Part shown: positions 17,286-25,155 of the stretch, one piece after another
Numbering within the stretch: the first letter of the stretch is position 1
Layout of the letters: each line of letters opens with the position of its first letter
Origin: Chloroflexota bacterium
GTDB taxonomy: Bacteria > Chloroflexota > Anaerolineae > CG2-30-64-16
Length of the DNA: 41,190 bases
Direction of reading: 5' to 3'
Assembly (NCBI GenBank): GCA_026389845.1
Contig: JAPLHB010000214.1
Location: forward strand, 1-41,190
The notes under the pieces: model-generated
Told to the model about the DNA's origin: nothing
Seen by the model: only the letters and a program-made list of their open reading frames with translations
Database searches by the model: none
Position numbers and translations under genes: made by a program

Positions 17286-20184
17286 CCCGTAACCCGATGA
17301 GCGCATCGCAGAGATCGGACACGCGCCTGAGGCGGAAGGCGCAGCGGGCGAGCCTCTGATCATAGTACCACGACCCGCCCCGCACCACACGGTACAACAC
17401 CTTCGGCGACCAATAGGAGGATGTCCACTCCCAGACATTGCCGCTCATGTCCCACACGCCGACCGGGCTGGCGCCTTGAGGATAGGTGCAAACGGCCGTC
17501 GTGCCACTGCCACGGCCGATTTCCTCGGCAACATTCGCGTTGGCAAGGTTGAAGTCACCTACCCAGGGATATTCGCGGCCATCCGTACCGCGGGCAGCGC
17601 GCTCCCACTCTTCCTCAGTTGGCAAGTGAACGATGTAGCGCGACGGTCTGACAACCGACTGGTCTGCAGCTAATGGCATCGCCGTCAGCCGGTCGTTCAA
17701 CCAATTGCAATAAGCCTCCGCCTCAAACCAGGAGACGCCCACGACTGGGGTGATGGGGTTGTTCTCATCCAGATCATCCCACCAGAACGGCTGCTGCCGC
17801 TTATCCGGCGGCCGGCGGACAAGCCAGTTCCGATAGGACTCCCGATCTTCTTTGTTCTGGATGAATGACAAGTCGCTATCGTTGCCATCTCGCCACATCC
17901 AACCGTCGTCGCTCCAAAATTCACGCCGGTCGTAGCCGTGATCGGCCATGAAGCGGGCGTATTGAAGATTGGTGACCGGATATTTGGCAATCCAAAACCG
18001 CTCGGTGATCCGGCGCTCGCGTTTGTCGTCGCCGTACAAAAATTTGCCGGCCGGCACTTCCACGAATTCATCCAGAGCCTGCACCGAGCCTATCGCAAGG
18101 TCGGCCGGCTGCCAGTCCAGGTGCCCCAAAAGCAGACCGGCGCGGCGACGCAAGGTCGCAGGCACGGCCGCGTCTTGCATTGTCGTGACCAGGGCTGCGA
18201 CCACACAATTTTTGCTCGACCGCGGCACACCGACAGGGCGGGCATCGAGCACAGCCTCGCCCGCCAGTACCACCGCTTCGCCCCGCGGGCCTGGCTGCTC
18301 CGTGATCAGCGCCTCCACCACGTCGCCCGCCACGCGGTCCAACTGCTGGCTGATGCCCAGATAGCCCACGGCGAGCAGGGCCACCTCGTGCCACGCGGGG
18401 TCGCCCACGTGTGGGGCCAGGCGCGCCACAACGGGCCGGCAGCTCCCCTGTGCGGCCAGGGCGATCGCCACGGCCGCCAGATACTCCTCGAAGGTCAGGT
18501 GGATGAAGCCGTATTCCCCCGGCCCGCGCTCCAGGAGCAAAGCGGCGTGCTCACGCACGTCCTCCAGCAGCCGGTGGGCGGCGGCCTCGGGGTTGGCTTC
18601 GCCCCGGTCAGCGTAGATCGCCTCAAGCTTGCGGCGCAAATCCTCCCGTTTCACCAGCCCTACGCCGGGGGCTACCTCGTGCATCCAAAGCGCCAGCGGA
18701 GCCAACATGCGCACGGTCTGCACCACGTCCAGGTCGGGCGCGGCCATGCGTCCGCTCAGGCTGCGGGCGCGGTTCCAGGTGGAGAGCAGGGTGCGCACGT
18801 ACTGGTCGTATAACTCGACGCGCCGCTCCGGCAACGTCACCCCCTGACGTTTCATCAGGGCCAGGATGGTCAGCAGCAGTGGATTGGCCGCCAAGCGGCG
18901 CACGCTGGGGTTGCGCTGGATCGCGTCCAACAGCTCGCGACGCTCTCGCGCCGCGTCGGCCTGGGCCACGGCGCTCACGCCCTGGGCCTGACGCTCCAGC
19001 GCGGCTGTCCAACGCGCCACGAAGTCCGCGATCTCGTCGTCGTCGAAGTCCACCAGGGTACATTCGACCAGCCCCTCGGCCGTTGGCCGCACGGCGCGGT
19101 AGCCTACCACTCGGCTGGTGAGGACGAACTTGTTGCCCGCCCGCCGGTGGAGGGCGTAGAAATCGGCCACGCGCTCGGCGACGGTGTGGCGGAGCGCCAG
19201 TTCCTTTACCTCGTCCAAACCATCCAGCAACACCAACGCGCGGCCCGCGGTCAACGCAGCAGCCAACAGGTCGGCCATCGGCAGGTCCGAGCCGATATCG
19301 TGTAAGTAACGCGCCATGAAGTCATCCAGCCGCACGTCACCGTCGTTCAGCGCGGTGGCGTAGGCCGAGAGCGGCACGAGCACCGGCAGGCGTTCGCCCA
19401 GGCCCAACGCGTCCCCCTCGCCCGCGGCCAACCGCAGCGCCAGATACTTGAGGAAGGTGGTTTTGCCCGCGCCCGGATCGCCCAGCACGATCAGCCCATC
19501 GTAACGCTGGAGCAACCCCAACGCAGGCTGCGGCTCGCTCAGGTGGCTTGCCAACGCGCCCTGCTCCTCGGCCCCCGGCTCTGGCTGATCTCCGACTGAG
19601 CCAGCGAGCGGCCGGCCGGCCAGGCGCAATTCACGACGCCAAGTCTCCCCTTCGGGCAGTTCGACGCGAGCTTTGAGTGGCACGTACAGATCGAGGAGCG
19701 GCAGACGCAAAGGGATGCGCTCCGCTGGGCCGACCCCTTTCAGATTCAGGTAACGGTGGCGGTCAAGGAGGTAGCGCAGGTATTCCTCTGTGGCCCGCCG
19801 CAGTGCCTCCGGCGACGCGCCGCGGCGCAGCGTACGCAGCCAACGATCAGCGACGACCACGACGTTGGCGTTAATGAGCGTGCTGTCGCTCACGTCGCCG
19901 CTGACGGCCATGCCGCTGTCCTTGGCCCGCGCCTCGACGGTTTTGTCACCCTGGTCAATCTGGACGACCGGTGTCTGTTTCTCCCGTCGGCCACGTAAAT
20001 AGCCGATCACGGCGACCGCGGCCGCGACCGCCGCAAATGTGAGTTGGAGCGCGGCCTCCAGCCCCTGGATCAGGTCGCTGTTCGCGCCCACGAAGGCCAG
20101 GATCGGCGGCAGCCACCAGCGCACCGTCAGCGCGAGGGCAACGAGAAAGAGTACGACCACGATCAAAACGATCCAACGCTTCAT
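17263..20184 (-). CDS. DGR target 2: membrane-anchored NACHT NTPase with C-terminal variable FGE/lectin domain
   Basis: A 973-aa protein. Two N-terminal membrane helices (about residues 4-24 and 42-63) anchor it; the short loop between them is the only part likely outside. Then comes a region with SGDVSDSTLINANVVVVADR. A NACHT NTPase follows, with Walker A GDPGAGKT at 235-242, Walker B ALVLLDGLDEV with Asp321, and FVLTSRVVGYRA. A long helical region precedes an FGE/C-type-lectin fold (AKYPVTNLQYARF, LPTEEEWERAARG, DMSGNVWEWTSSYW, VVRGGSWYYD). The last about 43 residues are the variable region. Catalytic Cys residues of formylglycine enzymes are missing. AGGAGG precedes ATG 20184. It is the first gene of the cluster on this strand, followed by the reverse transcriptase. 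N-terminal and NTPase parts are only distantly like target 1, so the pair is not a simple recent duplication. Confidence 0.93.
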   Translation of the reverse strand: MKRWIVLIVVVLFLVALALTVRWWLPPILAFVGANSDLIQGLEAALQLTFAAVAAAVAVIGYLRGRREKQTPVVQIDQGDKTVEARAKDSGMAVSGDVSDSTLINANVVVVADRWLRTLRRGASPEALRRATEEYLRYLLDRHRYLNLKGVGPAERIPLRLPLLDLYVPLKARVELPEGETWRRELRLAGRPLAGSVGDQPEPGAEEQGALASHLSEPQPALGLLQRYDGLIVLGDPGAGKTTFLKYLALRLAAGEGDALGLGERLPVLVPLSAYATALNDGDVRLDDFMARYLHDIGSDLPMADLLAAALTAGRALVLLDGLDEVKELALRHTVAERVADFYALHRRAGNKFVLTSRVVGYRAVRPTAEGLVECTLVDFDDDEIADFVARWTAALERQAQGVSAVAQADAARERRELLDAIQRNPSVRRLAANPLLLTILALMKRQGVTLPERRVELYDQYVRTLLSTWNRARSLSGRMAAPDLDVVQTVRMLAPLALWMHEVAPGVGLVKREDLRRKLEAIYADRGEANPEAAAHRLLEDVREHAALLLERGPGEYGFIHLTFEEYLAAVAIALAAQGSCRPVVARLAPHVGDPAWHEVALLAVGYLGISQQLDRVAGDVVEALITEQPGPRGEAVVLAGEAVLDARPVGVPRSSKNCVVAALVTTMQDAAVPATLRRRAGLLLGHLDWQPADLAIGSVQALDEFVEVPAGKFLYGDDKRERRITERFWIAKYPVTNLQYARFMADHGYDRREFWSDDGWMWRDGNDSDLSFIQNKEDRESYRNWLVRRPPDKRQQPFWWDDLDENNPITPVVGVSWFEAEAYCNWLNDRLTAMPLAADQSVVRPSRYIVHLPTEEEWERAARGTDGREYPWVGDFNLANANVAEEIGRGSGTTAVCTYPQGASPVGVWDMSGNVWEWTSSYWSPKVLYRVVRGGSWYYDQRLARCAFRLRRVSDLCDALIGLRVVVSLSS
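17269..17392 (-). other. variable region 2 (VR2)
   Basis: 124 bases at the 3' end of target 2 align without gaps to the template. On the minus strand 21 positions differ at template adenines; two further differences are at template thymines (one changes Phe to Leu in GFR/GLR), in the part that should be the 3' homology. The protein reads W-YYDQRLARCAFRLRRVSDL where the template would give W-NNNQRNARCAYRNRNVSDN. Confidence 0.95.
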
Positions 20185-20213
20185 CGACGGCCTCCTGAAC
20201 ACACGGTTTCGGT

Positions 20214-20398
20214 TACGCTACGGCGTTTCAGGCCGTAGTGCTGCCCCACCAGCCAATTCTGTTGGTCGCACAATACCACGGCCTGAACGCCGTGGCCTAC
20301 ACCGATTCGCGCTACGCTACGGCGTTTCAGGCCGGAGTGCTGCCCCACCAGCCAATTCTGTTGGTCGCACAATACCACGGCCTGAACGCCGTGGCCTA
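20214..20398. repeat. two tandem REP pairs (99-bp period)
   Basis: Each copy holds two hairpins: CTACGGC/GCCGTAG around GTTTCAG and CCACGGC/GCCGTGG around CTGAAC, joined by about 40 bases. Copies start 99 bases apart and flank the 3' end of the RAYT gene. Confidence 0.85.
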
Positions 20399-20857
20399 CA
20401 GATCATCCAAATCACGCCAGCGTTCCCAGGCGGCAACCGGCAGCAGGCTGACGCGTTCGCCGTGAATCCGCTCCTGGTCGCGGATGTAGCGCCGAACGGC
20501 CTCGATAGCTGAGATCGGCACTTCTTCGGCATGAAACCGCCCGCCCCACAAATGGTTCTCGTGGATCTGCATCTTCAGATCGTCAAACTCGCGAAAGATG
20601 TTGAAGGCGCACGTTCCCTTCAGAATGTTCATGACGTAGGAGAGATCCTCGCCTATCCGCACGAAGATCAGCATGTGCGCGTGTTCCAGCCAGGTGTTGT
20701 ATTCGAGCAGTTGAAAGCCATGCTCTTGCGCCAACTGACCGAACCAGTAATGCACGCGTTCGCGGATCGCACCGGTCAAGATGAGTTTGCGCCGCTTGGT
20801 GGCAAACGTGACGTGATAATAGGCATTCGGGCGGTACTTGAAGAGTTTGTCGGCCAT
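20396..20857 (-). CDS. REP-associated tyrosine transposase (RAYT, IS200-like Y1 family)
   Basis: A 153-aa HUH single-strand nuclease of the Y1 transposase family. The fold signature VTFATKRRKLIL, the metal-binding HAHMLIFV (His-x-His) and the catalytic-tyrosine region AVRRYIRDQERIHG are visible. The protein ends with EERWRDLDDL-like acidic residues. REP palindromes lie on both sides, which identifies it as RAYT rather than a mobile IS200. It is preceded by AGGAGGT before ATG 20857. In studied bacteria such enzymes cut and spread REP sequences. It sits beside the DGR but there is no evidence that it works with it. Confidence 0.88.
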   Translation of the reverse strand: MADKLFKYRPNAYYHVTFATKRRKLILTGAIRERVHYWFGQLAQEHGFQLLEYNTWLEHAHMLIFVRIGEDLSYVMNILKGTCAFNIFREFDDLKMQIHENHLWGGRFHAEEVPISAIEAVRRYIRDQERIHGERVSLLPVAAWERWRDLDDL

Positions 20858-20867
20858 GTGGTGACCT

Positions 20868-21186
20868 CCTACGCTACGGCGTTTCAGGCCGTAGTATTTC
20901 CCGACCATCCGATCCTGTTGGTGGGCGATACCACGGCCTGAACGCCGTGGCTTGCCCGAGGCTCTTCGTCACGCTACGGCATTTAAACCGTAGTGGCTCG
21001 ATATCATGAGATTCTGTTGCTCGCAAACTACCACGGCCTCAACCCGAATCTCGTCACGCTACGGCGTTTAGGCCGTAGTGCTGCCCCACCATACAATCCT
21101 GTTGGCGGGTGATACCACGGCCTGAACGCCGTAGCTTGCCAGATGTCCTTCGTCACACTACGGCGTTTCAGGCCGTAGTGCATACC
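20868..21186. repeat. REP cluster on the upstream side of the RAYT
   Basis: Three REP pairs (about 20870-20952, 20970-21042, 21053-21135) and a half copy (about 21153-21183) with the same CTACGGC...GCCGTAG and CCACGGC...GCCGTGG hairpins. The copies differ: one has ATTTAAACC in the first hairpin. They fill the gap between the RAYT and the aldehyde oxidoreductase gene. Confidence 0.85.
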
Positions 21187-21190
21187 TGCC

Positions 21191-23110
21191 CTACAAAGTG
21201 TCCAACCCCAGCGCGGCCAGCCGTTCGGCGGTCGGCACACCTTCCGGCGTCCACCCCATCAGACCATACCAGGTCTGTCGAGCGGCCAGGAAGGCCGCGT
21301 CGGTGATCTCGATGCCTGCCAGTGGGCCTTCGGTGAACGCCTGCATCACCCGCCTGGGCAGCCGATCATCGGCCTGGGTGAGGCCCTCGCGCAGGTTGAA
21401 GAGCCGCGCCAATTGCTGGGCGCGCTCGCCGACCGCCAGGATGTCACGCGGGCCATAGTCGTGACCGGTGATGCCGCTGAGCGCCTCAGCCAGGTGGGTG
21501 TAGTCGTAGGGGTAAAACATACAGGTCACCGCGCAGTCCTGGAAATGCTGCCAGTTGACCTCGTGGTAGAAAAGCTCCATCTTCTCGCGGCCCAGGTCAT
21601 CGGCGGGCAGCGGCCCGACTGCGTAGACCGCGTTGACGCGCGCCAGGCCGTCGCCGGGCTGGGTGTAGCTGGTGTCGTGGACGTTCATCATGTGGTCGGC
21701 GCCGACCGGGGCCACCGCATAGCCGACGCCCATCGCCGCCTTCAGCCGCGGCTCGTGCATCGGCAGCTCCTGACCCTTCACTTCCACGGTGAACGCCTCC
21801 GCGCCGTGGCCGATCCACTGCGCCAGCCGCCGGGTGCCGAGCGCCATCCGGTCGCCGAAGCCGCGGCGGTGCGCGATCATGTCCACGGCTTCAAGCATGG
21901 CCGCGGCGTCGCCCCACTTGGGCAGGGCGCCGCCGGTCTGCTCAGCCGTCAACAGCCCGCGCTCGACGCACTCCATGACGAACGCGATGGTCATGCCTGT
22001 GCTGATCGTATCCAGCCCCCACCGGCCGGACAGCTCGTTGGCCTTCGCGACCGCTACGAGATCACTCACGCCACAACTGCTGCCGAAGGCGCCGAGCGTT
22101 TCGTATTCCGGGCCGCCGTAAACCCTCTCGATATTGGGCATTGGATATTGGGAAGGGCGAAGACCAGCCTCCTCCCATTCGCTCATTCGCTGATTCGCTG
22201 ATTCGCCCTCGTACTCTACCACCTGCTTGCATCGGATCGGGCACGCCTGGCACGTGTCGCGGCCGACGAGGATCGTCGCGTGCATGGTCGCGCCGCCGAT
22301 GGCCGCGGCTTCGGGGAACGCGGCGTCCTGGAAGTTGCGCGTGGGCAGGCCGCCGATGCGGTTGAGATAGGTGAGGCCCCCCGGCGTGCCCATGCTCACC
22401 CCCCAGCCGGACAGCTCCCGATAGTTTTCGCCCAGCCACTTCGCCACGGGCTGGACGCGCTTACGGTCGGCCACGGGGAGAGTGCGCGTGCCGCGGACGG
22501 CTACCGCCTTCAGGTTTTTGCTGCCCATCACCGCGCCCAGGCCATTGCGTCCGGCCGCGCGATTGGCGTCGTTGATGACCGCGGCGAAAAGAACACCGTT
22601 CTCGCCGGCCACGCCGCATTGCGCCACACGAATCTTTGCATCATCCAGCTCGGCCCGGATCGCCGTCTCGACATCGGCCACGTCGCGGCCCCACAGATGC
22701 GCAGCGGGCCGGATCTCGGCCTGGCCGTCGCGGATCCACAGGTAGACCGGCGTGGCAGCCTGGCCGTGGACGATCAGCGCGTCGTAGCCGGTCCGCTTCA
22801 GCTCGTGTCCCCACCAGCCCCCGGCCTCCGATGAGGCCAGCGCGCCGGTCAACGGGCTTTTGGCGCCGATGCCGTGGCGGCCCGCCCCAGGCAGGTTGCT
22901 GCCCTGGAAGATGCCCGGTGCAAAGATCAGCAGGTTCTCCGGCCCCAGCGGATCTGCGCCGGCCGGCATATCGCGCAACAGCAGGTAAGCGACGAGCGCC
23001 CGGCCGCCGACCAGTTTCAGGTAGAGGTCGTCTGTTGGACGTTCTACCCACGTCTTGCCAGAAGATAGATCAACGTGCAGGAGCTTGCCCCAGGTTCCGC
23101 CGATGGTCAT
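21191..23110 (-). CDS. aldehyde:ferredoxin oxidoreductase family protein (tungsten enzyme)
   Basis: A 639-aa member of the AOR family, which oxidise aldehydes to acids with ferredoxin using a tungstopterin and a [4Fe-4S] cluster. The N-terminal WGKLLHVDLSSG, the pterin-binding GGRALVAYLL and GIGAKSPLTGALASSEAGG, cluster ligands in CQACPIRC with a later Cys (QDCAVTC), and GGPEYETLGAFGSSCG are all visible. A repeat-derived stretch in frame, SANQRMSEWEEAGLRPSQYP, lies between VVEYEGE and RVYGGPEYE where relatives have a short linker. GGAGG precedes ATG 23110. It stands alone; the true substrate is not visible. Family-level call is firm, tungsten binding is inferred. Confidence 0.9.
   Translation of the reverse strand: MTIGGTWGKLLHVDLSSGKTWVERPTDDLYLKLVGGRALVAYLLLRDMPAGADPLGPENLLIFAPGIFQGSNLPGAGRHGIGAKSPLTGALASSEAGGWWGHELKRTGYDALIVHGQAATPVYLWIRDGQAEIRPAAHLWGRDVADVETAIRAELDDAKIRVAQCGVAGENGVLFAAVINDANRAAGRNGLGAVMGSKNLKAVAVRGTRTLPVADRKRVQPVAKWLGENYRELSGWGVSMGTPGGLTYLNRIGGLPTRNFQDAAFPEAAAIGGATMHATILVGRDTCQACPIRCKQVVEYEGESANQRMSEWEEAGLRPSQYPMPNIERVYGGPEYETLGAFGSSCGVSDLVAVAKANELSGRWGLDTISTGMTIAFVMECVERGLLTAEQTGGALPKWGDAAAMLEAVDMIAHRRGFGDRMALGTRRLAQWIGHGAEAFTVEVKGQELPMHEPRLKAAMGVGYAVAPVGADHMMNVHDTSYTQPGDGLARVNAVYAVGPLPADDLGREKMELFYHEVNWQHFQDCAVTCMFYPYDYTHLAEALSGITGHDYGPRDILAVGERAQQLARLFNLREGLTQADDRLPRRVMQAFTEGPLAGIEITDAAFLAARQTWYGLMGWTPEGVPTAERLAALGLDTL
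22130..22208. repeat. short-period repeat inside the AOR gene
   Basis: GATATTG, GGCATTG, GATATTG (7-bp units, about 22132-22155) and then ATTCGCTC, ATTCGCTG, ATTCGCTG (8-bp units, about 22178-22206) lie in the coding region in frame. They encode most of the odd stretch between YEGE and RVYGG. Confidence 0.75.
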
Positions 23111-23165
23111 AATGGTATCCTCCCCGATAGTTGTGGCGTTAGTGCTGCGTGCTCTACTCGGTACG

Positions 23166-23266
23166 GTCCTAAAGTCAATACGGTTCAGTTAGCAGGCCGG
23201 GCTCCCATGCCCGGCGGCGTGGGAGCCGCCTCTGCTGCCTTATCTGTACCGTATTGGTCCTAAAGT
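23166..23266. mobile_element. 81-bp MITE-like element with 10-bp direct repeats
   Basis: The element 23176-23256 begins CAATACGGTTCAG and ends CTGTACCGTATTG, a 13-bp inverted repeat with one mismatch. Inside are nested inverted pairs (GGCTCCCA...TGGGAGCC; GCCGGGC...GCCCGGC). The 10 bases GTCCTAAAGT occur exactly on both sides (23166-23175 and 23257-23266), as expected for a target-site duplication. No transposase is inside. Confidence 0.65.
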
Positions 23267-23280
23267 GCACTTTCAGGCGT

Positions 23281-23489
23281 CTGTCATTCTGAGCGGGTTT
23301 GCCCCTAACATCTCGCGACGGCGAGCGTCCAGAGAAGAATCCCTTCGTTGCACTCAGGACAGGCTCTTCACTGCGTTCAGGACAAGTTCTCTGTTCGCAA
23401 CGAGACCCCTTCGACTGCGCTCAGGACAGGCTCTGCGCTGAATTTTCGCTGCAACAAACTTCACGGGGTTAACCCGCTCAGGGTGACAT
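23281..23489. repeat. dispersed palindromic element, copy 4
   Basis: Starts CTGTCATTCTGAGCGGGTTT and ends AACCCGCTCAGGGTGACAT, so the outer ends pair. The middle carries a second repeat type with GACTGCGCTCAGGACAGGCT. Confidence 0.85.
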
Positions 23490-23576
23490 CCAACGGGTAA
23501 TCACTTTAGGAACCCCTGTTGGATCGGGCGTGCGAACGAGCCGAAGTCCAGGTGCACATCGGGAGTTTACATCGTT

Positions 23577-23605
23577 TTAGGCGTTTTGTACAAACGGAGT
23601 ATAAT
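23577..23605 (+). promoter_or_regulatory. possible sigma70-type promoter for the glycosyltransferase gene
   Basis: TATAAT at 23600-23605 is a perfect -10 hexamer in an otherwise GC-rich region. The -35 candidates upstream (TTAGGC at 23577-23582, spacing 17) are weak. The next gene starts about 100 bases later if the TTG start is used. Confidence 0.35.
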
Positions 23606-23703
23606 TCGACTCGCTGGTGATTCATCGCTGGCACGTGGCGACCGGACATCGAAAGCCCTGGTGTCTCGTCGCCGATTTCTTTGATTGCAGTCAGGACACT
23701 CTC

Positions 23704-25155
23704 TTGGTCAAGTTGCTCTATACGCTCATCGTTGCCTGGTTGAGTCTCTACGGCCTCCAGGCGCTCGTGCTCACGCTGCTCTACTTCCGGCACCGCGCTG
23801 AAAAACCCGCCACGCCCCACGTGGCCGAGGCCGATTGGCCGGCCGTGGCCGTGCAGTTGCCGGTTTTCAACGAGCGCCACGTGGTCGAGCGGTTGATTGA
23901 CGCCGCCGCGGCGCTCGACTATCCGCGTGATCGCCTGGAGATCCAGGTGCTCGACGACTCAACCGACGACACGACCGCGCTGGCCGAGGCGCGCGCGGCC
24001 TATCACCGCGGCCGCGGGATCAACGTGCGGGTGATTCGCCGCCCCGTCCGCGAGGGCTACAAGGCCGGCGCACTGGCCGCGGGCCTGGGCCAGACTGCCG
24101 CGCCGTTTCTGGCCGTCTTCGACGCCGATTTCGAGCCGCATGGCGATTTTCTGCGGCGCACCATCCCGCAGTTCCTGGCCCACCCCGACGTGGGGATGAT
24201 CCAGACCCGCTGGTCGCACCTGAACGACGAATACTCGCCGCTGACGCACGCCCAGGCGTTGGCGCTCGACGGCCACTTCGTCGTCGAGCAGACCGGCCGC
24301 AACCGCTCCGGCCTGCTGATCAACTTCAACGGTTCCGGCGGCGTCTGGCGGCGGACTTGCATCGCGGACGCGGGCGGCTGGCAGGCCGACACCATGACCG
24401 AAGACATGGACTTGAGCTATCGAGCGCAGTTAGCCGGCTGGCACTGCCTCTATCTGCCCGACGTGGACGCGCCCGCCGAGTTGCCGCCGCAGATGGAGGC
24501 GTTCAAGCGCCAGCAGGCGCGCTGGGCGCAAGGCTCGATCCAATGTCTGCGCAAGCTGAGCCTGCCGATTCTGCGCAGCCAGTTGACCATCCCGCAGAAG
24601 CTCATGGCGCTCGTCCACATCAGCAGCTATTTGACCCACCCGCTGATGGTTGCGCTGCTGCTGGCGTCGCTGCCGCTGCTGTGGCTGGCGCCATCGGCGA
24701 GCGGGCTGTTCATCGGTCTGGGGCTGGCGAGCCTGGGGCCACCGCTGGCCTACGCCGTGGCCCAGGGTCGCCTTTATGTCAATTGGAAACAGCGCATGCT
24801 CTACTTCCCCGTGCTGGCCGCGCTGGGCGCGGGAATCGCCTGGAGCACCAGCGCGGCGGTCTGGCAGGGGTTGACCCACTGGGGCGGCACGTTCGCGCGT
24901 ACGCCCAAGTTTCGCATCGAGGGCCGGCACGATCGCTGGGCCGACAGTCTCTATCGTCTCGCTCCAAGCCGCCTGGTGTTCGGCGAGCTGGCGCTGCTCC
25001 TCTACGCGATCGCCACGGTCGCCGTCGCCGTCGCCAACCGCCACCTCGGCGCCATCCCGTTCTTGATGTTGTACGTGGCGGGACTGGGGATGGTGGCGGG
25101 GAGTAGTTTGTGGCAGGGTGACTCGCGTCATGGACAAAAACGCCATCTTGCCTGA
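23704..25155 (+). CDS. family 2 glycosyltransferase (cellulose synthase-like, membrane)
   Basis: A processive-type inner-membrane glycosyltransferase. N-terminal membrane helix (LLYTLIVAWLSLYGLQALVL) is followed by the GT-A domain with VAVQLPVFNE, VLDDSTDDT, the FDADFEP metal site, the acceptor-site TEDMDLSYRAQ and QQARW. Three or more C-terminal membrane helices (ALVHISSYLTHPLMVALLLA, LFIGLGLASLGPPLAYAV, MLYFPVLAALGAGIAWSTSA, ELALLLYAIATVAVAVA) follow. I chose TTG at 23704 because AGGA lies 8 bases before it and the preceding frame (from GTG 23617) has no family likeness. The product sugar polymer or glycolipid is unknown. It is a lone gene between repeat-rich gaps. Confidence 0.85.
   Translation: MVKLLYTLIVAWLSLYGLQALVLTLLYFRHRAEKPATPHVAEADWPAVAVQLPVFNERHVVERLIDAAAALDYPRDRLEIQVLDDSTDDTTALAEARAAYHRGRGINVRVIRRPVREGYKAGALAAGLGQTAAPFLAVFDADFEPHGDFLRRTIPQFLAHPDVGMIQTRWSHLNDEYSPLTHAQALALDGHFVVEQTGRNRSGLLINFNGSGGVWRRTCIADAGGWQADTMTEDMDLSYRAQLAGWHCLYLPDVDAPAELPPQMEAFKRQQARWAQGSIQCLRKLSLPILRSQLTIPQKLMALVHISSYLTHPLMVALLLASLPLLWLAPSASGLFIGLGLASLGPPLAYAVAQGRLYVNWKQRMLYFPVLAALGAGIAWSTSAAVWQGLTHWGGTFARTPKFRIEGRHDRWADSLYRLAPSRLVFGELALLLYAIATVAVAVANRHLGAIPFLMLYVAGLGMVAGSSLWQGDSRHGQKRHLA

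Larger units (their letters stand above)
23111..23616. other. gene-free gap upstream of the glycosyltransferase
   Basis: Contains a small MITE-like element (23166-23266), a dispersed palindromic element (23281-23489) and a possible promoter near 23600. No coding region is supported. The leader of the AOR gene also starts here on the minus strand. Confidence 0.7.

Noticed and set aside
12034..20184. Active formylglycine-generating enzymes or sulfatase maturation
   Set aside because: The fold matches but the catalytic Cys pair after GGSY is missing, and no sulfatase is nearby; the domain is the DGR binding tip.
20396..20857. RAYT as a part of the DGR
   Set aside because: It has its own REP repeats on both sides and nothing in the DGR carries those repeats; proximity alone is not enough.
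23111..23266. Molybdenum/tungsten cofactor riboswitch in the leader of the AOR gene
   Set aside because: A structured stretch is present but I could not match the Moco RNA consensus, and the direct repeats on both sides fit a mobile element better.
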